DNA of 64,000 nt, taken from the NCBI GenBank assembly GCA_037445025.1, contig JBBILI010000025.1, positions 11,067-75,066 of the forward strand, given 5' to 3'. Of the stretch, positions 18,811-28,626 are shown piece after piece. Origin of the DNA: CAIQQQ01 sp037445025. GTDB taxonomy: Bacteria; Pseudomonadota; Alphaproteobacteria; Acetobacterales; Acetobacteraceae. Each line of letters opens with the position of its first letter. Position 1 is the first letter of the stretch. A program made the translations under genes and the position numbers. The notes beneath the pieces were generated by a model, which saw nothing but the letters and a program-made list of their open reading frames with translations, had not been told where the DNA came from and did no database searches.

Positions 18811-18892
18811 GTTTGAAAGTTTTTTAATTCTTTTTTTCAAAAAAGAAGTTCTTTCTTTGAAAAGAAAGAACCAAAGAAACTTTCATTTGAAA
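18811..18892. repeat. Palindromic repeat family 1, variant copy between clpV and the sheath fusion gene
   Basis: Contains TTCTTTTTTTCAAAAAAGAA and a second hairpin TTCTTTCTTT/AAAGAAAGAA. It lies between two genes on the same strand and overlaps the last bases of clpV, including its TGA stop. It may lower transcription of the downstream fusion gene. Confidence 0.75.
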
Positions 18893-21531
18893 GTGTAGAT
18901 GAATCCTGCGGCATCGGTGCTCACCTGCACGTTCGTGATGGGTTGGCCTTCGAGCATGCGGTTGAGAAACGCCGTGCTGATGGCGGGCAGCATGGTGTTG
19001 GTCAGAATGGCATCGATCATGCGGCCGCCGCTCTCCGGCTCGTCGCAGCGCGCGGCGATGAGGTCGACGACGCTGTCGTCGTAGCTGAGTTCGACCTTGT
19101 GGCGTTCGGTGATGCGCTTCTGCACGCGGCCGAGCTGCAGGCGGATGATGCGGCCCATCACATCGGGGCTCAGCGGATAGTAGGGAATGACGATGAGGCG
19201 GCCGAGCAGGGCGGGCGGAAACACCTTCAGCAGCGGCTCGCGCAACGCCTTGGCGATCTCGTCGGGCTCGGGGATCAGCTCGGGGTCGCGGCACAGCGAC
19301 ATCACCAGGTCGGTGCCGACATTGGAGGTGAGGATGATCAGGGTGTTCTTGAAGTCGATGGTGCGGCCTTCGCCGTCTTCCATCACGCCCTTGTCGAACA
19401 CCTGGAAGAAGATCTCGTGGACGTCGGAATGCGCCTTCTCGATCTCGTCGAGCAGCACGACGGAGTAGGGCTTGCGGCGGACCGCCTCGGTGAGGATGCC
19501 GCCTTCGCCGTAGCCGACATAGCCGGGCGGGGCGCCCTTGAGGGTGGAGACGGTGTGGGCCTCCTGGAACTCGCTCATGTTGATGGTGATGAGGTTCTGT
19601 TCGCCGCCGTAAAGCGATTCGGCCAGCGCCAGCGCAGTTTCGGTCTTGCCGACGCCGGAGGGGCCGCAGAGCATGAACACGCCGATGGGCTTGGAGGGAT
19701 TGTCGAGGCCTGCGCGCGACGTTTGAACACGCTGGGCGATCATGTCGAGGCCATGGTCCTGGCCGATGACGCGCTGCTTGAGGGTGGTGCCGAGGCTGAG
19801 CACGGCCTGCACCTCGTTTTTCACCATGCGGCCGACGGGAATGCCGGTCCAGTCGCCGACGACGGAGGCGACGGCCTGCGCGTCGACACTGGGCAGGATG
19901 AGCGGGGATTCGCCCTGGTGGGTGGCGAGTCTGGCCTGGAGTTCGCTGAGCGCGGCCATGGTGTCCGGGCGGTCCGGCGCTTCCGGCGCGTCGCGGAGTT
20001 TGGCACGCAATTCCAGCAGCTTGTCGACCATCGCCTTCTCATCGCCCCAGCGGGCTTCGAGACCGACGATGCGCACGCGTTCCACGGCGAGGTCGGCTTC
20101 GACGCTGGCGGCACGGGAGGCGGTGTCGATGCCGATGGCGGTCTCGCGGGCGATGATCTGCTGTTCGGTCTCCAGGGCCTGGATCCGCCTGCGGCAATCA
20201 TCGACTTCCGGCGGCACGGCATGCTGGCTGACGGCGACGCGGGCGGCGGCGGTGTCGAGCAGGCTCACGGATTTGTCGGGCAGCTGGCGGGCGGGGATGT
20301 AGCGGTGGGAGAGACGGACGGCCGCATCGATCGCCTCGTCGAGGATCTGCACGCGGTGGTGCTTTTCGAGAGGCGAGGCGATGCCGCGCATCATCAGGAT
20401 GGCCTTTTCCTCGGAGGGCTCTTCCACCTGCACCACCTGGAAGCGACGGGTCAGCGCCGGGTCCTTTTCGAAGTATTTCTTGTATTCGGCCCAGGTGGTC
20501 GCCGCGATGGTGCGCAGCGTGCCGCGGGCCAGCGCCGGTTTGAGCAGGTTGGCGGCATCGCCGGTGCCGGCGGCCCCGCCGGCGCCGATCAGGGTGTGGG
20601 CCTCGTCGATGAACAGGATGATGGGCGTGGGCGAGGACTGCACCTCCTCGATCACCTGGCGCAGGCGGTTCTCGAATTCACCTTTCATGCTGGCACCGGC
20701 CTGCAGCAGGCCGATATCGAGCGTGCGCAGGCTGACGTCGCGCAGCTGCGGCGGCACGTCGCCGGCGATGATGCGTAGCGCGAAACCTTCCACAACAGCG
20801 GTCTTGCCGACGCCGGCCTCGCCGGTGAGGATCGGGTTGTTCTGACGCCTGCGCATCAGCACGTCCACCACCTGGCGGATCTCCTGGTCGCGGCCGACGA
20901 TGGAATCGATCTCGCCCTTGCGGGCCTTCTCGGTGAGATCGACGGAGAACTTGGCCAGCGCCTCCTGCTTGCCCATCGCGGCCGGGGCCATGGCGCCGGA
21001 CGCCTCGCCGGGCGCGCCGCTCACACCGGAGCCGTCGGCCGCCCCGAGCGTGTCTTCCGGCGATCCGGCAACGATCTTGGCGAAGCCGTCGCCGAGCGCT
21101 TCGACCTTCACCCGCTCGAACTGCTTGCTGATGCCGTGGAAGGTGTTGCGCAACGAGGCGGTGGCGAGCCCGGCATAGAGCAGGTGGCCGGTGCGGACCT
21201 GGGATTCCCCGAATTTCAGCGTGGCGTAGAGCCACGCCTGCTGGATGGTGTCCTCGATGGCGGGGGCGAAATCGGAGATCGCGGTGGCCCCGCGGGGCAG
21301 CCGGTCGAGCGTTGCGGTCATGTCGGCGGCAAGCTTGCCGGCATCGATCTCGAAATGACGGGTGATGCGGTGCAGGTCGGTGTCCTGGGTCTGCAGCAGC
21401 TGGGCCAGCCAGTGGACCATTTCCACATACGGGTTGCCGCGCAGCTTGCAGAACACCGTGGCCCCCTCCACGGCCTTGAAGGCGATGGGGTTGAGCTTGC
21501 CGAACAGGGTGGAGCGGCTGATCTCGGTCAT
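18883..21531 (-). CDS. tssH: T6SS ATPase ClpV (TssH)
   Basis: A class I Clp/Hsp100 AAA+ ATPase that disassembles the contracted TssB-TssC sheath. The start MTEISRSTLFGKLNP at 21531 overlaps the tssG stop by four bases; upstream in-frame codons lie in tssG. The 882-residue protein has the N-terminal sheath-binding repeat domain (1-160), AAA1 with GEAGVGKTAVVEGFA and IILFIDEAHTLIGAGG, a coiled-coil middle, and AAA2 with GPSGVGKTETALALAE and VVLLDEIEKAH. Both ATP sites look intact. The final residues read into a palindromic repeat. Confidence 0.96.
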   Translation of the reverse strand: MTEISRSTLFGKLNPIAFKAVEGATVFCKLRGNPYVEMVHWLAQLLQTQDTDLHRITRHFEIDAGKLAADMTATLDRLPRGATAISDFAPAIEDTIQQAWLYATLKFGESQVRTGHLLYAGLATASLRNTFHGISKQFERVKVEALGDGFAKIVAGSPEDTLGAADGSGVSGAPGEASGAMAPAAMGKQEALAKFSVDLTEKARKGEIDSIVGRDQEIRQVVDVLMRRRQNNPILTGEAGVGKTAVVEGFALRIIAGDVPPQLRDVSLRTLDIGLLQAGASMKGEFENRLRQVIEEVQSSPTPIILFIDEAHTLIGAGGAAGTGDAANLLKPALARGTLRTIAATTWAEYKKYFEKDPALTRRFQVVQVEEPSEEKAILMMRGIASPLEKHHRVQILDEAIDAAVRLSHRYIPARQLPDKSVSLLDTAAARVAVSQHAVPPEVDDCRRRIQALETEQQIIARETAIGIDTASRAASVEADLAVERVRIVGLEARWGDEKAMVDKLLELRAKLRDAPEAPDRPDTMAALSELQARLATHQGESPLILPSVDAQAVASVVGDWTGIPVGRMVKNEVQAVLSLGTTLKQRVIGQDHGLDMIAQRVQTSRAGLDNPSKPIGVFMLCGPSGVGKTETALALAESLYGGEQNLITINMSEFQEAHTVSTLKGAPPGYVGYGEGGILTEAVRRKPYSVVLLDEIEKAHSDVHEIFFQVFDKGVMEDGEGRTIDFKNTLIILTSNVGTDLVMSLCRDPELIPEPDEIAKALREPLLKVFPPALLGRLIVIPYYPLSPDVMGRIIRLQLGRVQKRITERHKVELSYDDSVVDLIAARCDEPESGGRMIDAILTNTMLPAISTAFLNRMLEGQPITNVQVSTDAAGFIYTFK

Positions 21532-22640
21532 GCGGCCTCTTGTGGGGCTTTGGGGGAGGGGGAATTCGCGTCGATCTGACGGGCGAAGCTGTCGGCACTG
21601 GCGTCGAGCGTGAGCTCGGCGGAATCCTCGAGGTTGATCCCGGGCCTGAGCCAGGTGGTCCAGCCCAGGCGACCGGATCGGCCCAGCACCGTGTTGGGAA
21701 CCTCCTCGCGCTTCAGCACGAGGTTGACGTCCCACATCAGTGTGTCGCCGACATAGTTGCGCACGATCGGGATCAGCCGGTGAAAGCTGAGCCCGCCCGG
21801 CAACAGACGTTCGTATTCTGGAAGGGTCAGCGGTCCGAAAACAATGCGAAACTTGTTCTGTCGTGTCCACACGGCCCCACCGAGCAGCATGGTGCGGCCG
21901 AGCTCACCGGTGCGGCGTTCCTGGCCAAGCCTGGTGCGGTCGGCTTCCGGCAGGACGAGCCAGGCACCGATGAAGCATTCGACGCGGACGGGCATGGTGA
22001 AGAACGAGGACAGGATCGCGCCGAGCCCCTCGGCATGGCGGGTCTGGTTGGCGAGGCGGCCGGCGAAATGCAGCTTGGACAGATGCGGCATCGCGTCGCG
22101 GTCGCGCAGGCTGTCCATGCCGTAGCCGGTGATGGCGCCGACATAGGTGGCGAAACGATCCTCCTCCGGCCGGTCGAAACTCACGGTCGGGCGCACATCG
22201 GCCCAGGCGCGGTAGAACAGCGACAGGGCGCGGTGGTGGAAGATGTCGACGAAGCGCTGGAAACTCGGATCGCGGGCGTTGCGGCGGCGGTCGCGGGCGT
22301 AGTCGGTCAGATGCAGCGGCAACGGGCCGTCAGGGCCGAACAGGCCGAAGAAATGCACCAGCAGGCGCGAGGGCCGGCCGTCCGTGCCCGGCTCGAAGCC
22401 GGCCAGGCTGGCGGGGGCGAAGATCGCCGAGGGCTCCTGCGCCAGGCGCAGCGGGTCCTGCGACGGGCGCACCGACCGGCCGAAGCGGGGCTGCGCGCGA
22501 AACAGGATCTCCAGCGCGCGCATGGTCTGCAGAAAGCCATGCGCGGTCGGGTTCTCGGCCAGCGCCTGGAACAGCGCCGGCACCGGATTCTCCGGCGGGT
22601 CCGCTACAGGACCGGACGCTGGCCAAACTGAATCGGCCAT
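21528..22640 (-). CDS. tssG: T6SS baseplate protein TssG
   Basis: A 370-residue TssG (VasB/ImpH) that joins TssF, TssE and TssK in the baseplate wedge. Typical features are ENPTAHGFLQTMRALEILF near the start, FFGLFGPDGPLPLHLTDYA at about 110, and FHHRALSLFYRAWADVRP. It overlaps tssF by 37 bases upstream and tssH by four bases downstream, which indicates translational coupling. Confidence 0.94.
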   Translation of the reverse strand: MADSVWPASGPVADPPENPVPALFQALAENPTAHGFLQTMRALEILFRAQPRFGRSVRPSQDPLRLAQEPSAIFAPASLAGFEPGTDGRPSRLLVHFFGLFGPDGPLPLHLTDYARDRRRNARDPSFQRFVDIFHHRALSLFYRAWADVRPTVSFDRPEEDRFATYVGAITGYGMDSLRDRDAMPHLSKLHFAGRLANQTRHAEGLGAILSSFFTMPVRVECFIGAWLVLPEADRTRLGQERRTGELGRTMLLGGAVWTRQNKFRIVFGPLTLPEYERLLPGGLSFHRLIPIVRNYVGDTLMWDVNLVLKREEVPNTVLGRSGRLGWTTWLRPGINLEDSAELTLDASADSFARQIDANSPSPKAPQEAA

Positions 22641-24484
22641 CGCATCACCTCCCCTCGTTCGGGGCTGCGCAGCACGGTTTCGGTGAAGCCATTGATGGAG
22701 ACGTATTTTGCGAAGAAACGGTCCAGCACCGCGCCGAGCAGAATGCCGCCGGCGCCGCCGAAGGCGCTTTCATCGATCGAGAGCGTCAGCTCCAGTCCGC
22801 GCCCCACCGCCACCGGTCCGCTGCCGGGAATGCGCCGCACGATCGGGTGGGTCTCCACCGACAGCAGCCCCTCCAGCTGGCGCGCGGCCAGCGAGGTGGC
22901 CGAGGGCACATAGAGCCGCAGCAGCTCGCGCAGCGCGGCCGCCCCGTGCATCCGATCGGAATCGGTGATGCTGAGATAGTTCAGGCCGAGATGGGAGATG
23001 AACCGCCAGGCATAGTCGCCATCGGTGCGGCACGGCCGCGGCGCCGTCGGCCCCACCACGCAGCGCACCGACGCCACCGGGGCCGAGACGGCGATGGTGA
23101 AATCGGTGTGCTGCTTGCCCACCGGCATCGACAGCGCGAGATCGCGGTTGGTGCAGAGCAGATCGAGGCCCAGCTGGCGAAGGTTGTGAGCCAGAGGCTG
23201 GCTGTCGGGATCGACCAGGGAGATCAAGGTCTCATGGCCAAGATAGCTCGAGCGCGGGCCGCGCTGGCGCGAGCGCTGGGAGAGCAGGCGCGGCTGGCGG
23301 CGCAGCATGTAGTAGCTGCGATGGCCGGGATTGCGGCTGAGATCGTTGGCCGCATAGAACGGCAGGAAGTTCTGCACCTCGGTGCCGTCGGCTGCGAACC
23401 CCTCCACGCCGCGCACGCTGAACACCTCGTAGTCCAGCGGGCGCATGCGGTTGGGAACGATCAGATGCTCCACCTCGCGCTCGGCCACGTTCACGCGGTC
23501 GCTGCGGACAGGAAACAGGTTGATCGCCGGCGCGCAGAACAGGCTGACATGATCCGGCCCGAAGCCCGCGGCGAGCTGGCTGTCGCTGCGGGTGAGCAGC
23601 AGCACGATGTCGAGCTCGGTGGTGGTGCAGCGGATCACCGAGCGGTCCAGCCCGTCGATATCGACGAACAGGAAGCGCTCCGGCATGGCGTAATATTCCT
23701 GCAGCAGCCGGTAGCCGTCGAAGGACTGCGGCGCCTGGGGCAGCAGCGCCTCGTCCGCCTCGAACCCCACGCCGCGGATCACCGATGGCGGCAGGCGTTC
23801 CTGCCAGGGCAGCGGCCGCGTGCTGGGGCGGATGAACACCGCGGCGACATTGGCCACGAGCTGCTCGTAGAGCCGGGCCCGCGCGCCTTCCGGCCCGCCG
23901 AGGAACAGGCTCAGCGTCTCCAGCCCGATCTTGTTGAAGGGGATGTCCCCGGCCGTCTTCAGCCGCAGCCGGATCGCGGCCTTGACGCCGCGCTGGTCCG
24001 GCAGGCCGAGCGCCGCCACGGCCGCGGACGAGCTGATATATTCCGCCTCGGTGATGTCGATGGGCAGCAGATGCACCTTGTGGCCGGTGCGGAACTCGCA
24101 GTTGGTCTGGTCATGCGTGCCGAGCAGGCTGCGCAGCGTGGTGCCGGCGGGCAAGGTCACGCCCTGGGGCGCGCCACGGATGGCGGCGGGGTCGGGCCGG
24201 AACTTCACCACCGCCATGGAGGGCGTCGGCGCGAGATAGTGCGGATACACCATCTGCAGCAGCGACTGGGTGAAGGTCGGGAACTCCGCCTCCATGCGCA
24301 GCTGGATGCGCGCGGTGAGGAAGGCGAAACCTTCCAGCAGGCGTTCCACATAGGGGTCCGCCACCTCGGTGCTGCCGAGATCGAGCCGTCCGGCGATCTT
24401 GGGGTATTCGGCGGCGAACTCGGTGCCCATTTCGCGGACATAGGCCAGTTCCGTCTCGTACAGCCGCAGCAGCCGCGGGTCCAT
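22604..24484 (-). CDS. tssF: T6SS baseplate protein TssF
   Basis: A 626-residue TssF (VasA/ImpG). The start at 24484 gives MDPRLLRLYETELAYVREMG, the classic N-terminus; its A overlaps the tssE stop (TGATG). Other hallmarks are EYPKIAGRL, DPYVERLLEGFAFLTARIQL and FPTFTQSLLQMVYPHYLAP. TssF forms the wedge core with TssG. Confidence 0.95.
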   Translation of the reverse strand: MDPRLLRLYETELAYVREMGTEFAAEYPKIAGRLDLGSTEVADPYVERLLEGFAFLTARIQLRMEAEFPTFTQSLLQMVYPHYLAPTPSMAVVKFRPDPAAIRGAPQGVTLPAGTTLRSLLGTHDQTNCEFRTGHKVHLLPIDITEAEYISSSAAVAALGLPDQRGVKAAIRLRLKTAGDIPFNKIGLETLSLFLGGPEGARARLYEQLVANVAAVFIRPSTRPLPWQERLPPSVIRGVGFEADEALLPQAPQSFDGYRLLQEYYAMPERFLFVDIDGLDRSVIRCTTTELDIVLLLTRSDSQLAAGFGPDHVSLFCAPAINLFPVRSDRVNVAEREVEHLIVPNRMRPLDYEVFSVRGVEGFAADGTEVQNFLPFYAANDLSRNPGHRSYYMLRRQPRLLSQRSRQRGPRSSYLGHETLISLVDPDSQPLAHNLRQLGLDLLCTNRDLALSMPVGKQHTDFTIAVSAPVASVRCVVGPTAPRPCRTDGDYAWRFISHLGLNYLSITDSDRMHGAAALRELLRLYVPSATSLAARQLEGLLSVETHPIVRRIPGSGPVAVGRGLELTLSIDESAFGGAGGILLGAVLDRFFAKYVSINGFTETVLRSPERGEVMRWPIQFGQRPVL

Positions 24485-24990
24485 CAGCTGCGGGCCCTGG
24501 TGTCGGTGACCACGGCGAGGCGGGTGGCGATATCGATCGAGGTTTCCAGAAACAGCTGCTGCGGCACCGGCTGCGCCCACAGCTCGCCCTGGATCTCGAA
24601 GGTCAGCGTGGGCAGACCCTCGTCTGGTCCCCCCTCGCGGATCTTCACCCGCAGGGACCCCGGACGGATGCGCGGCTCGTAGGCGCGGATCGCGGTGGCG
24701 ATCGCCGCTTCCAGGTCCATCGCCTGGTTGCTGGCGGTCATGCCGGCGAAGCCCGGCACGCCGTAGTTGATGGTGGACGAAGCGGCGCGGGGGTAGGGCT
24801 CCAGATCGTCGGTGGCGCCGAGATTGGTGGTGTTGAGCAGCCAGGCGAGATCCCGCACCACCGCCTGGCGCAGCTGCTGCAGGGTCAGCGTCTGCTGATC
24901 CATCGATTCCTTGCGCGCCTCAGGGGCGTTGTCGGTCAGCCGGTCGAGCAGCGACGGATGCAGGCGGTCGTGGCGATTGGGCTCGGCCAT
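24484..24990 (-). CDS. tssE: T6SS baseplate protein TssE (gp25-like)
   Basis: A 168-residue gp25-family wedge protein. The start MAEPNRHDRLHPSLLDRL at 24990 is chosen because it matches the family N-terminus; the open frame upstream overlaps tagJ. The centre holds VVRDLAWLLNTTNLGATDDL, then YGVPGFAGMTA, the usual gp25 glycine motif, and RIRPGSLRVKI. It is joined to tssF by a TGATG overlap. Confidence 0.94.
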   Translation of the reverse strand: MAEPNRHDRLHPSLLDRLTDNAPEARKESMDQQTLTLQQLRQAVVRDLAWLLNTTNLGATDDLEPYPRAASSTINYGVPGFAGMTASNQAMDLEAAIATAIRAYEPRIRPGSLRVKIREGGPDEGLPTLTFEIQGELWAQPVPQQLFLETSIDIATRLAVVTDTRARS

Positions 24991-25004
24991 GGCAGCGCCG
25001 CCGC

Positions 25005-25823
25005 TCAGGCGGAGGGGGTGATGGACAGGCACCGCACATCCATGATGGCCACCTCCGGGCCATCGGTGGTGAGCATGCGCTGGCCGAGGCCAAGCTCCCA
25101 TTCGCCGTGGGCGGTCCACTCCGTCCGTTTGGCCAGTGCGAGGTCGGACGAGGCGGTGGCGGAGCCGGGGTAGCGGGTGGGGATGAACCCCACCGTCTCG
25201 CCGCCGCTGCTCCAGGTGAAGCGGGCCGGCATCCAGACCTGGTCACGCAGATCCTCCGGCGGGTCGATGTTCAGCTGCGCGATGCGGCCGAACGGAACCC
25301 AGTAGTATTTGCCCTCGACGACGGCCTCGAGCACCGGGCCAAGCCGTGCATCGGCGTCGGCGATCCAGGAGAAGGCCTCGCCGTCGAGCGTGCCGGCCAC
25401 TTCCGGCGCCGCCTCGAAGGCGGCATCGCGCAGTCCGGCGGCTTCGGCGTTGGCCCCGGTGGCCAGCACGCGCAGGGCCTCGACCAGCAGCGACATCCAG
25501 GGTTCGGGCGCGCCCATGAAGGTGGGCGTGCGGGTGCCTGCGAACACGCGTTCGCGCAGCATCTCGCAGCGGATCAGGGCGCGATAGGTCTGCGCCATCG
25601 GCACGGCGGACGGATCGAGCTCGGCGGCCACGGCCAGCTGGGTGAGCGCACGGTCCCAGGCGCCGGTGATGCAGAACATCTGAAACAGGAACGTGCGCAG
25701 GCGTGGCTCGCGCGGAGCCTTGCGCACGTCTTTCTTGAGTTGCTCCAGCGCGGCCTCGCACCCTTCGGCCCGGAGCAATGTCCGGGCCTCGGGGGCAAGC
25801 ACGCCTGCGGGCGACAGCGTCAC
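25005..25823 (-). CDS. tagJ: T6SS accessory protein TagJ (ImpE family)
   Basis: A 272-residue ImpE/SciE-family protein. The N-terminal half is TPR-like helical repeat (ALEQLKKDVRKAPREPRLRTFLFQ, ALTQLAVAAELDP). The C-terminal half carries the family block VEGKYYWVPFGRIAQLNIDPPEDLRD and FIPTRYPGS. TagJ is reported to bind TssB and to interact with ClpV in systems that have it. It overlaps the hcp stop by four bases (ATGA) and precedes tssE by 14 bases. Confidence 0.92.
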   Translation of the reverse strand: MTLSPAGVLAPEARTLLRAEGCEAALEQLKKDVRKAPREPRLRTFLFQMFCITGAWDRALTQLAVAAELDPSAVPMAQTYRALIRCEMLRERVFAGTRTPTFMGAPEPWMSLLVEALRVLATGANAEAAGLRDAAFEAAPEVAGTLDGEAFSWIADADARLGPVLEAVVEGKYYWVPFGRIAQLNIDPPEDLRDQVWMPARFTWSSGGETVGFIPTRYPGSATASSDLALAKRTEWTAHGEWELGLGQRMLTTDGPEVAIMDVRCLSITPSA

Positions 25824-26431
25824 GTCGCGTTGATGTCCATCGAGTTGAAGTTGGAAAGTGCCACGTTCTTCACGCGGTTCCAGCCCTTCTGGATGATCGG
25901 GTAGGTGGTGCCGACGGCGCCGCTAGCATCCTGCTGGCCGTACTGGATGGCGAGCGCGCCGTATTCGAACGTCACCGTCTCCTTCGGCGATTCGTCGTCA
26001 TGCGCCCACGAGATCGTCTTCACCGCGACGAGACGGAAGTCAAAGCGCAGGAAGGCCACGCCCGAGGTGTCGTTGTTGCCCGAACCGGCGCCCGAGCTCT
26101 TGCGCAGGACCAGCGAGACCACCTGGAACGCGGTGCCCGAGCAGGCCATCTGGAAGAAGGTGGGCGAGGCCTTATCGATCTTGCGGGTGATCGAGAAGGG
26201 GTTGAACGTGATCTTGCCCGCACCGGCGCCCGAGCTCTGGCTGCCGATATTGAGCGTCTGCTCGATGTCGAAGTTGAAGTCTTCGACTTCGAACACGTTG
26301 CCCGCGGTGAGCGCCACCGGGGTCTTCATCAGCGCCTCGCCCTGGTTGTTCGCGGTGAACATCACCTGCGATTCAGCCGCGAGGGCCGAGCCGTTATAGG
26401 GCTGGAACACCATGTATGAGTCGATTGCCAT
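25820..26431 (-). CDS. tssD: T6SS tube protein Hcp (TssD), main copy
   Basis: A 203-residue Hcp located next to tssBC, as is usual for the principal tube protein. Typical segments are NVFEVEDFNFDIEQTLNIG, ITRKIDKASPTFFQMACSG and KETVTFEYGALAIQYG. It is somewhat longer than the common 160-170 residues. A 150-base gap with no visible gene separates it from tssC, room for its own promoter or an RNA-processing site for high expression. Its ATGA overlap with tagJ couples the two. Confidence 0.92.
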   Translation of the reverse strand: MAIDSYMVFQPYNGSALAAESQVMFTANNQGEALMKTPVALTAGNVFEVEDFNFDIEQTLNIGSQSSGAGAGKITFNPFSITRKIDKASPTFFQMACSGTAFQVVSLVLRKSSGAGSGNNDTSGVAFLRFDFRLVAVKTISWAHDDESPKETVTFEYGALAIQYGQQDASGAVGTTYPIIQKGWNRVKNVALSNFNSMDINAT

Positions 26432-26581
26432 GACCAGATACCATCTTCAGTGTGGGGTTGGGGTAGAGTCAGCAGGCTGGGTCAGTAGAAACGATCAGCA
26501 AGTTCGGCGTAGGCGTAAAGACTAAACTCACAGCTCCAAGGGAATAGTCCATTCAGTCCCTGCCGGAAACTCACATTCGAT

Positions 26582-28057
26582 TTACGCCTTCATTTTTGAC
26601 ACCAGCCGCAAGGACACCGTCAGACCTTCAAGCTGATAATGCGGCTTCAGATAGATCTTGGAGCTGTAATAACCTGGGTTGGCTTCATCTTCCTCGATGA
26701 TCACCTGCCCGGCGGCCAGCGGATGCGTCGCCTTGTACGAATCAGGCGAGCTGTCCGGCGTCGCATCGACATACTGGTTGAGCCAGCTTTGCAGCCAGAC
26801 CTGCAGCTGCACCTTGGTCTTCGAGCTGCCGATCTTGTCGCGCACCATGCATTTCAGGTAGTGCGCGAAGCGGCAGGTGGCGAACAGGTAGGGCAGGCGG
26901 GCGGCGAGGTTGGCGTTGGCGGTCGCGGCCGGGTCGTCATATTCCTGCGGCTTCTGCAGCGACTGTGCGCCGATGAAGGCCGCGAAATCCGAGTTCTTGC
27001 GGTGGATCAGCGGCATGAAGCCGTTCTTGGCCAGTTCCGCCTCACGCCGGTCGGAGATCGCAACCTCCGTCGGGCACTGCATGGCCACACCGCCATCGTC
27101 GGTCGGGAAGCTGTGGGTCGGCAGGCCCTCGACCGCGCCGCCGCTCTCGATGCCGCGGATCTGCGAGGTCCAGCCATACAGCTTGAAGGCGCGGGTGATG
27201 TTGGTGGCCATGGCATAGGCCGCGTTGCACCAGGTGTAGTCAGCACTTTCGGGCGCCGAGGTGTCCTCCTCGAAGGCGAACTCCTCCACCGGCTCGGTCT
27301 TGGAGCCATAGGGCAGGCGGGCGAGGAAGCGCGGCATGGCGAGGCCGAGATAGCGGGCATCGTCGCTTTCGCGCAGCGAACGCCAGGCGGCGTATTCCGG
27401 CGTGCCGAAGATCTTGGTGAGGTCGCGCGGATTGGCAAGCTCGTTCCAGCTCTCCATCTGCATCACCGTCGGCGAGGCGGCCGCCAGGAACGGCGCGTGG
27501 GCGGCCGCGGCCACCTGCGCCATGTCGCCTAGCAGTTGCACGTTGTGCGGGCTGTGGTCGAAATAATAGTCGCCCAGCAGCAGCCCGAACGGCTCGCCGC
27601 CGAACTGGCCGTATTCCTCCTCATACACCTTCTTGAAGATCGGGCTCTGGTCCCATGCCGTGCCGCGGAACTTCTTCAGCGTGCGGCCCAGCTCCTTCTT
27701 GGAGATGTTCATCACGCGGATCTTCAGCGTCTCATCGGTCTCGGTGTTGTTGACGAGATGGTGCAGGCCGCGCCACGCCGATTCCAGGCCCTGGAAATCC
27801 TCGTGGTGCAGGATGAGGTTGACCTGCTCGGTGAGCTTGGCGTCGATCGCCGCGATCATCGCCTCGATGGTGCGCAGCGCGTCATCGGAGATCAGCGTGG
27901 CATCGACCAGCGCCTGCTGCGCCAGCGTCTGCACCGCGGTCTCGACGGCGTCACGGGCACGGTCGCTCTTGGGTTTGAATTCCTTCTCGAGCAGGGCTGC
28001 GAACTCGTTGAACTCCTGCGTGGCGCCGAGGGAGGTTGCGCGTTGGGCTTCAGACAT
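26582..28057 (-). CDS. tssC: T6SS sheath large subunit TssC
   Basis: A 491-residue TssC (VipB). It forms the contractile sheath with TssB, whose gene ends three bases upstream. Hallmarks: LILHHEDFQGLESAWRGLH, LGRTLKKFRGTAWDQSPIFK, GEPFGLLLGDYYFDHSP, MPRFLARLPYG and the C-terminal HYQLEGLTVSLRLVSKMKA. The gene order tssA-tssB-tssC-hcp is standard, so this rather than the paralogue at 4175 should be the main sheath protein. Confidence 0.96.
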   Translation of the reverse strand: MSEAQRATSLGATQEFNEFAALLEKEFKPKSDRARDAVETAVQTLAQQALVDATLISDDALRTIEAMIAAIDAKLTEQVNLILHHEDFQGLESAWRGLHHLVNNTETDETLKIRVMNISKKELGRTLKKFRGTAWDQSPIFKKVYEEEYGQFGGEPFGLLLGDYYFDHSPHNVQLLGDMAQVAAAAHAPFLAAASPTVMQMESWNELANPRDLTKIFGTPEYAAWRSLRESDDARYLGLAMPRFLARLPYGSKTEPVEEFAFEEDTSAPESADYTWCNAAYAMATNITRAFKLYGWTSQIRGIESGGAVEGLPTHSFPTDDGGVAMQCPTEVAISDRREAELAKNGFMPLIHRKNSDFAAFIGAQSLQKPQEYDDPAATANANLAARLPYLFATCRFAHYLKCMVRDKIGSSKTKVQLQVWLQSWLNQYVDATPDSSPDSYKATHPLAAGQVIIEEDEANPGYYSSKIYLKPHYQLEGLTVSLRLVSKMKA

Positions 28058-28060
28058 GGA

Positions 28061-28573
28061 TCAACCCTCCCCTTCGCTGGCCGGCTTGGGTGCGGCGGCC
28101 AGGCTTGCCAGCAGGGCTGGGTCCTGCAGCACCTTGTTGATCAGCGTCTCCGCACCCGTCTTGCCATCCATATAGGTCAGCAGGCTGGAGAGCTGGGTGC
28201 GCGCATCGAGCAGCTTGTTCAGCCCCTCGACCTTGCGGGCGATCGCCGCCGGCGAGAAATCGTCCATGCTCTCGAAGGTGATGTCGACGGCGAGGTTGCC
28301 TTCGCCGGTGAGCGTGTTGGGCACGGTGAACGCAACCCGCGGCTTCATGGACTTCAGCCGGTCGTCGAAATTGTCGACATCGATCTCCAGCATCTTGCGG
28401 TCTGCCACCGGCGGCAACGGGTCGGCCGGCTTGCCCGACAGATCGGACATGACACCGACAACGAACGGCAGCTGGACGCGCTTTTCCGCGCCGTAGGTTT
28501 CGACGTCGTACTCGATCTGAACGCGCGGGGCGCGGTTGCGGGCGATGAATTTTTGGCTGCTTGCTCTGGCCAT
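28061..28573 (-). CDS. tssB: T6SS sheath small subunit TssB
   Basis: A 170-residue TssB (VipA). The start at 28573 gives MARASSQKFIARNRAPRVQ, the normal family N-terminus; the longer open frame upstream is in another gene. It has PFVVGVMSDLSGKP, the DVDNFDDRLKSMKPRV segment and MDDFSPAAIARKVEGLNKLL. The tail is low-complexity Ala/Pro. It is followed by tssC after three bases. Confidence 0.95.
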   Translation of the reverse strand: MARASSQKFIARNRAPRVQIEYDVETYGAEKRVQLPFVVGVMSDLSGKPADPLPPVADRKMLEIDVDNFDDRLKSMKPRVAFTVPNTLTGEGNLAVDITFESMDDFSPAAIARKVEGLNKLLDARTQLSSLLTYMDGKTGAETLINKVLQDPALLASLAAAPKPASEGEG

Positions 28574-28626
28574 TTCGTTACTCGCTGTGCAAAACGGTTG
28601 AAACGCTCGTTCTCGGGTCGCGGCTT

